From: Thermodesulfobacteriota bacterium
Lineage (GTDB): Bacteria; Desulfobacterota; Desulfomonilia; Desulfomonilales; Desulfomonilaceae
DNA: 6,560 nt
Direction: 5' to 3'
Assembly (NCBI GenBank): GCA_030837305.1
Contig: JAUPKT010000411.1
Location: forward strand, 1 to 6,560
In this document: piece after piece, positions 5,408-6,560 of the stretch
Layout: each line of letters opens with the position of its first letter
Position numbering within the stretch: the first letter of the stretch is position 1
Made by a program: the position numbers and the translations under genes
Notes under the pieces: generated by a model
Databases searched by the model: none
Told to the model about the DNA's origin: nothing
The model's input: only the letters and a program-made list of their open reading frames with translations

Positions 5408-6560
5408 ATGAATCTGGACGATCATCCAACGGTTAAATGGTACCGCCGACACGACACAGCCCTCTCTAGCTCTGATAGATCAACGAGACTGGATCCTCAG
5501 TGGCTGAAAGAACTGTGTATTAAGGCTGGAGCTGATGACGCTGGTTTTGTGGAAACCGATAGAGCTTCCATGGCTGAGTATGTGAATGAACTCATGGACG
5601 TGTTTCCAGCCAGCAAGACGTTGATTTGCACTGTTCATCGCCTCAACAATCAGAACATCAAAACAGTTGCTCATTCCGTGACCAACCTGGAATTTCAACA
5701 GGCGTGGAAAGACGCAAACCGTACGGCTCGTAGCATTGCTTTTCAATTACAAGAGCGGGGATTTCAAGCCTTGAACATGCCGGTGGGATTCCCCATGGAA
5801 ACGGATCGGTGGCCCGCTAAGATGTGGCTCTCCTGTGACAAGATTAATGCGGTGGAGGCGGGGCTGGGTCAAATGGGATGGAACCGATTAGTGCTACATC
5901 CGAAGTTTGGTTCCAATATCGTGCTGGGAACAATTCTTATAGATGCAGAGCTTAGTTCGTATGGCACCCCTCTCGAATTCAATCCCTGTTTGGAGTGCAA
6001 GCTCTGTGTTTCAGTGTGCCCTGTAGGGGCTGTGGGATCCGACGGCTATTTCGACTTCGTCTCATGCTACACCCATAACTATAGGGAGCGGATCGGAGGC
6101 TTTGCAGACTGGGTGGAAAGAATAGTTTCCAGCGGAAGTGCCAAAGACTATCGCAAGAAAGTGAGCGATTCCGAGACCGTGTCTATGTGGCAGAATCTTT
6201 CGATTGGAGGACAGACCAAATGCGACAGGTGTATGGCGATCTGTCCGGCAGGACAATTTCAAATAAGGGGATTCATGGAGAACCGGAAAGGTCTTGGTGA
6301 GTTCGTCAAGAAGATGCGAGACAAGGAAGAAATCGTTTACGTAGTCGCCGGTTCCGACGCTGAATCCTACGTGAGGTCGCGACTTCCTCACAAGACGGTC
6401 AAGCGTGTTTCAAACGGGATTCGTCCCAATTCTGCGACGATGTTTCTCAAAAGCCTGCCCATAGTTTTTCAGAGGCATCAGGCTGAAGGTCTCAATGCCA
6501 CTTTTCATTTTACGTTTACTGGCGAAGAAAGCTGCGAAGGCACCATAATAATCCGAGACA
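5408..6560 (+). CDS. QueG-like double 4Fe-4S protein fused to an SCP2 sterol-carrier domain (3'-partial)
   Basis: The frame is open for 384 codons to the window end with no stop. Residues about 28-190 match the N-terminal fold of epoxyqueuosine reductase relatives, including AGLGQMGWNRLVLHPKFGSN at 151-170, where QueG has its AGLGWIGK-type motif. The first cluster is C194, C197, C200, C204 (CLECKLCVSVCP). The second is C272, C275, C279 (CDRCMAICP), with C220 in SCYTHNY likely giving the fourth ligand, as in QueG. From about 338, RPNSATMFLKSLPIVFQRHQ and AEGLNATFHFTFTGEE are typical of the start of an SCP2 lipid-binding domain, cut off by the edge. True QueG lacks SCP2, and the catalytic Asp usually about 13 residues before AGLG is not evident here, so this is probably not the tRNA-modifying enzyme. 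Whether it binds cobalamin cannot be told. A cytoplasmic redox protein acting on a hydrophobic or CoA-linked substrate is an inference, supported weakly by the divergent acyl-CoA ligase. Confidence 0.85.
   Translation, partial: MNLDDHPTVKWYRRHDTALSSSDRSTRLDPQWLKELCIKAGADDAGFVETDRASMAEYVNELMDVFPASKTLICTVHRLNNQNIKTVAHSVTNLEFQQAWKDANRTARSIAFQLQERGFQALNMPVGFPMETDRWPAKMWLSCDKINAVEAGLGQMGWNRLVLHPKFGSNIVLGTILIDAELSSYGTPLEFNPCLECKLCVSVCPVGAVGSDGYFDFVSCYTHNYRERIGGFADWVERIVSSGSAKDYRKKVSDSETVSMWQNLSIGGQTKCDRCMAICPAGQFQIRGFMENRKGLGEFVKKMRDKEEIVYVVAGSDAESYVRSRLPHKTVKRVSNGIRPNSATMFLKSLPIVFQRHQAEGLNATFHFTFTGEESCEGTIIIRD

Noticed and set aside
6062..6391. 109-codon minus-strand frame opposite the Fe-S/SCP2 gene
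   Set aside because: It is antisense to a frame with clear cysteine motifs and is a shadow of that coding sequence.

Overview
The window looks like a chromosomal segment from an anaerobic bacterium, most likely a Desulfobacterota (delta-proteobacterial) sulfate reducer or syntroph. That is an inference from gene content: a CX2CX2CX5C iron-sulfur flavoprotein, a QueG-like double-cluster protein fused to an SCP2 domain, an AlkK-type acyl-CoA ligase, and a soluble hybrid kinase with a separate V4R sensor. No rRNA, tRNA, insertion sequence, CRISPR array or phage gene is visible.

Layout. At the left edge, plus strand, is the 3' part of an iron-sulfur flavoprotein gene. Its reading frame stops at 469, but a clearly coding-like tail continues in another frame to 576. 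The switch coincides with a CT/GC dinucleotide tract, so the gene is probably frameshifted. A convergent gap (577-751) follows. Three minus-strand genes come next, in transcription order: an AMP-forming acyl-CoA ligase (5078 to 3423, TTG start), a small V4R-domain sensor (3273 to 2737), and a soluble hybrid histidine kinase with two receiver domains (2740 to 752). The last two overlap by 4 bp (ATGA). An extended -10 promoter in the ligase-V4R gap suggests that the sensor-kinase pair can be transcribed on its own. After a 329-bp divergent intergenic region, a plus-strand gene starts at 5408 and runs off the right edge. It encodes the QueG-like 4Fe-4S protein that continues into an SCP2 lipid-carrier domain.

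How the genes may work together (inference). The V4R protein has a Cys/Glu/Cys/Cys zinc-site spacing like that of aromatic-sensing XylR/DmpR/MopR-type regulators. It would bind a small hydrophobic ligand and control the kinase, which has no membrane segment or recognisable sensor domain of its own. The neighbouring ligase activates a carboxylic acid to its CoA thioester. The divergent Fe-S/SCP2 fusion combines redox centres with a lipid-binding fold. Together these suggest a locus for sensing and processing hydrophobic acids. The cognate response regulator or HPt protein and the output genes are not in the window.
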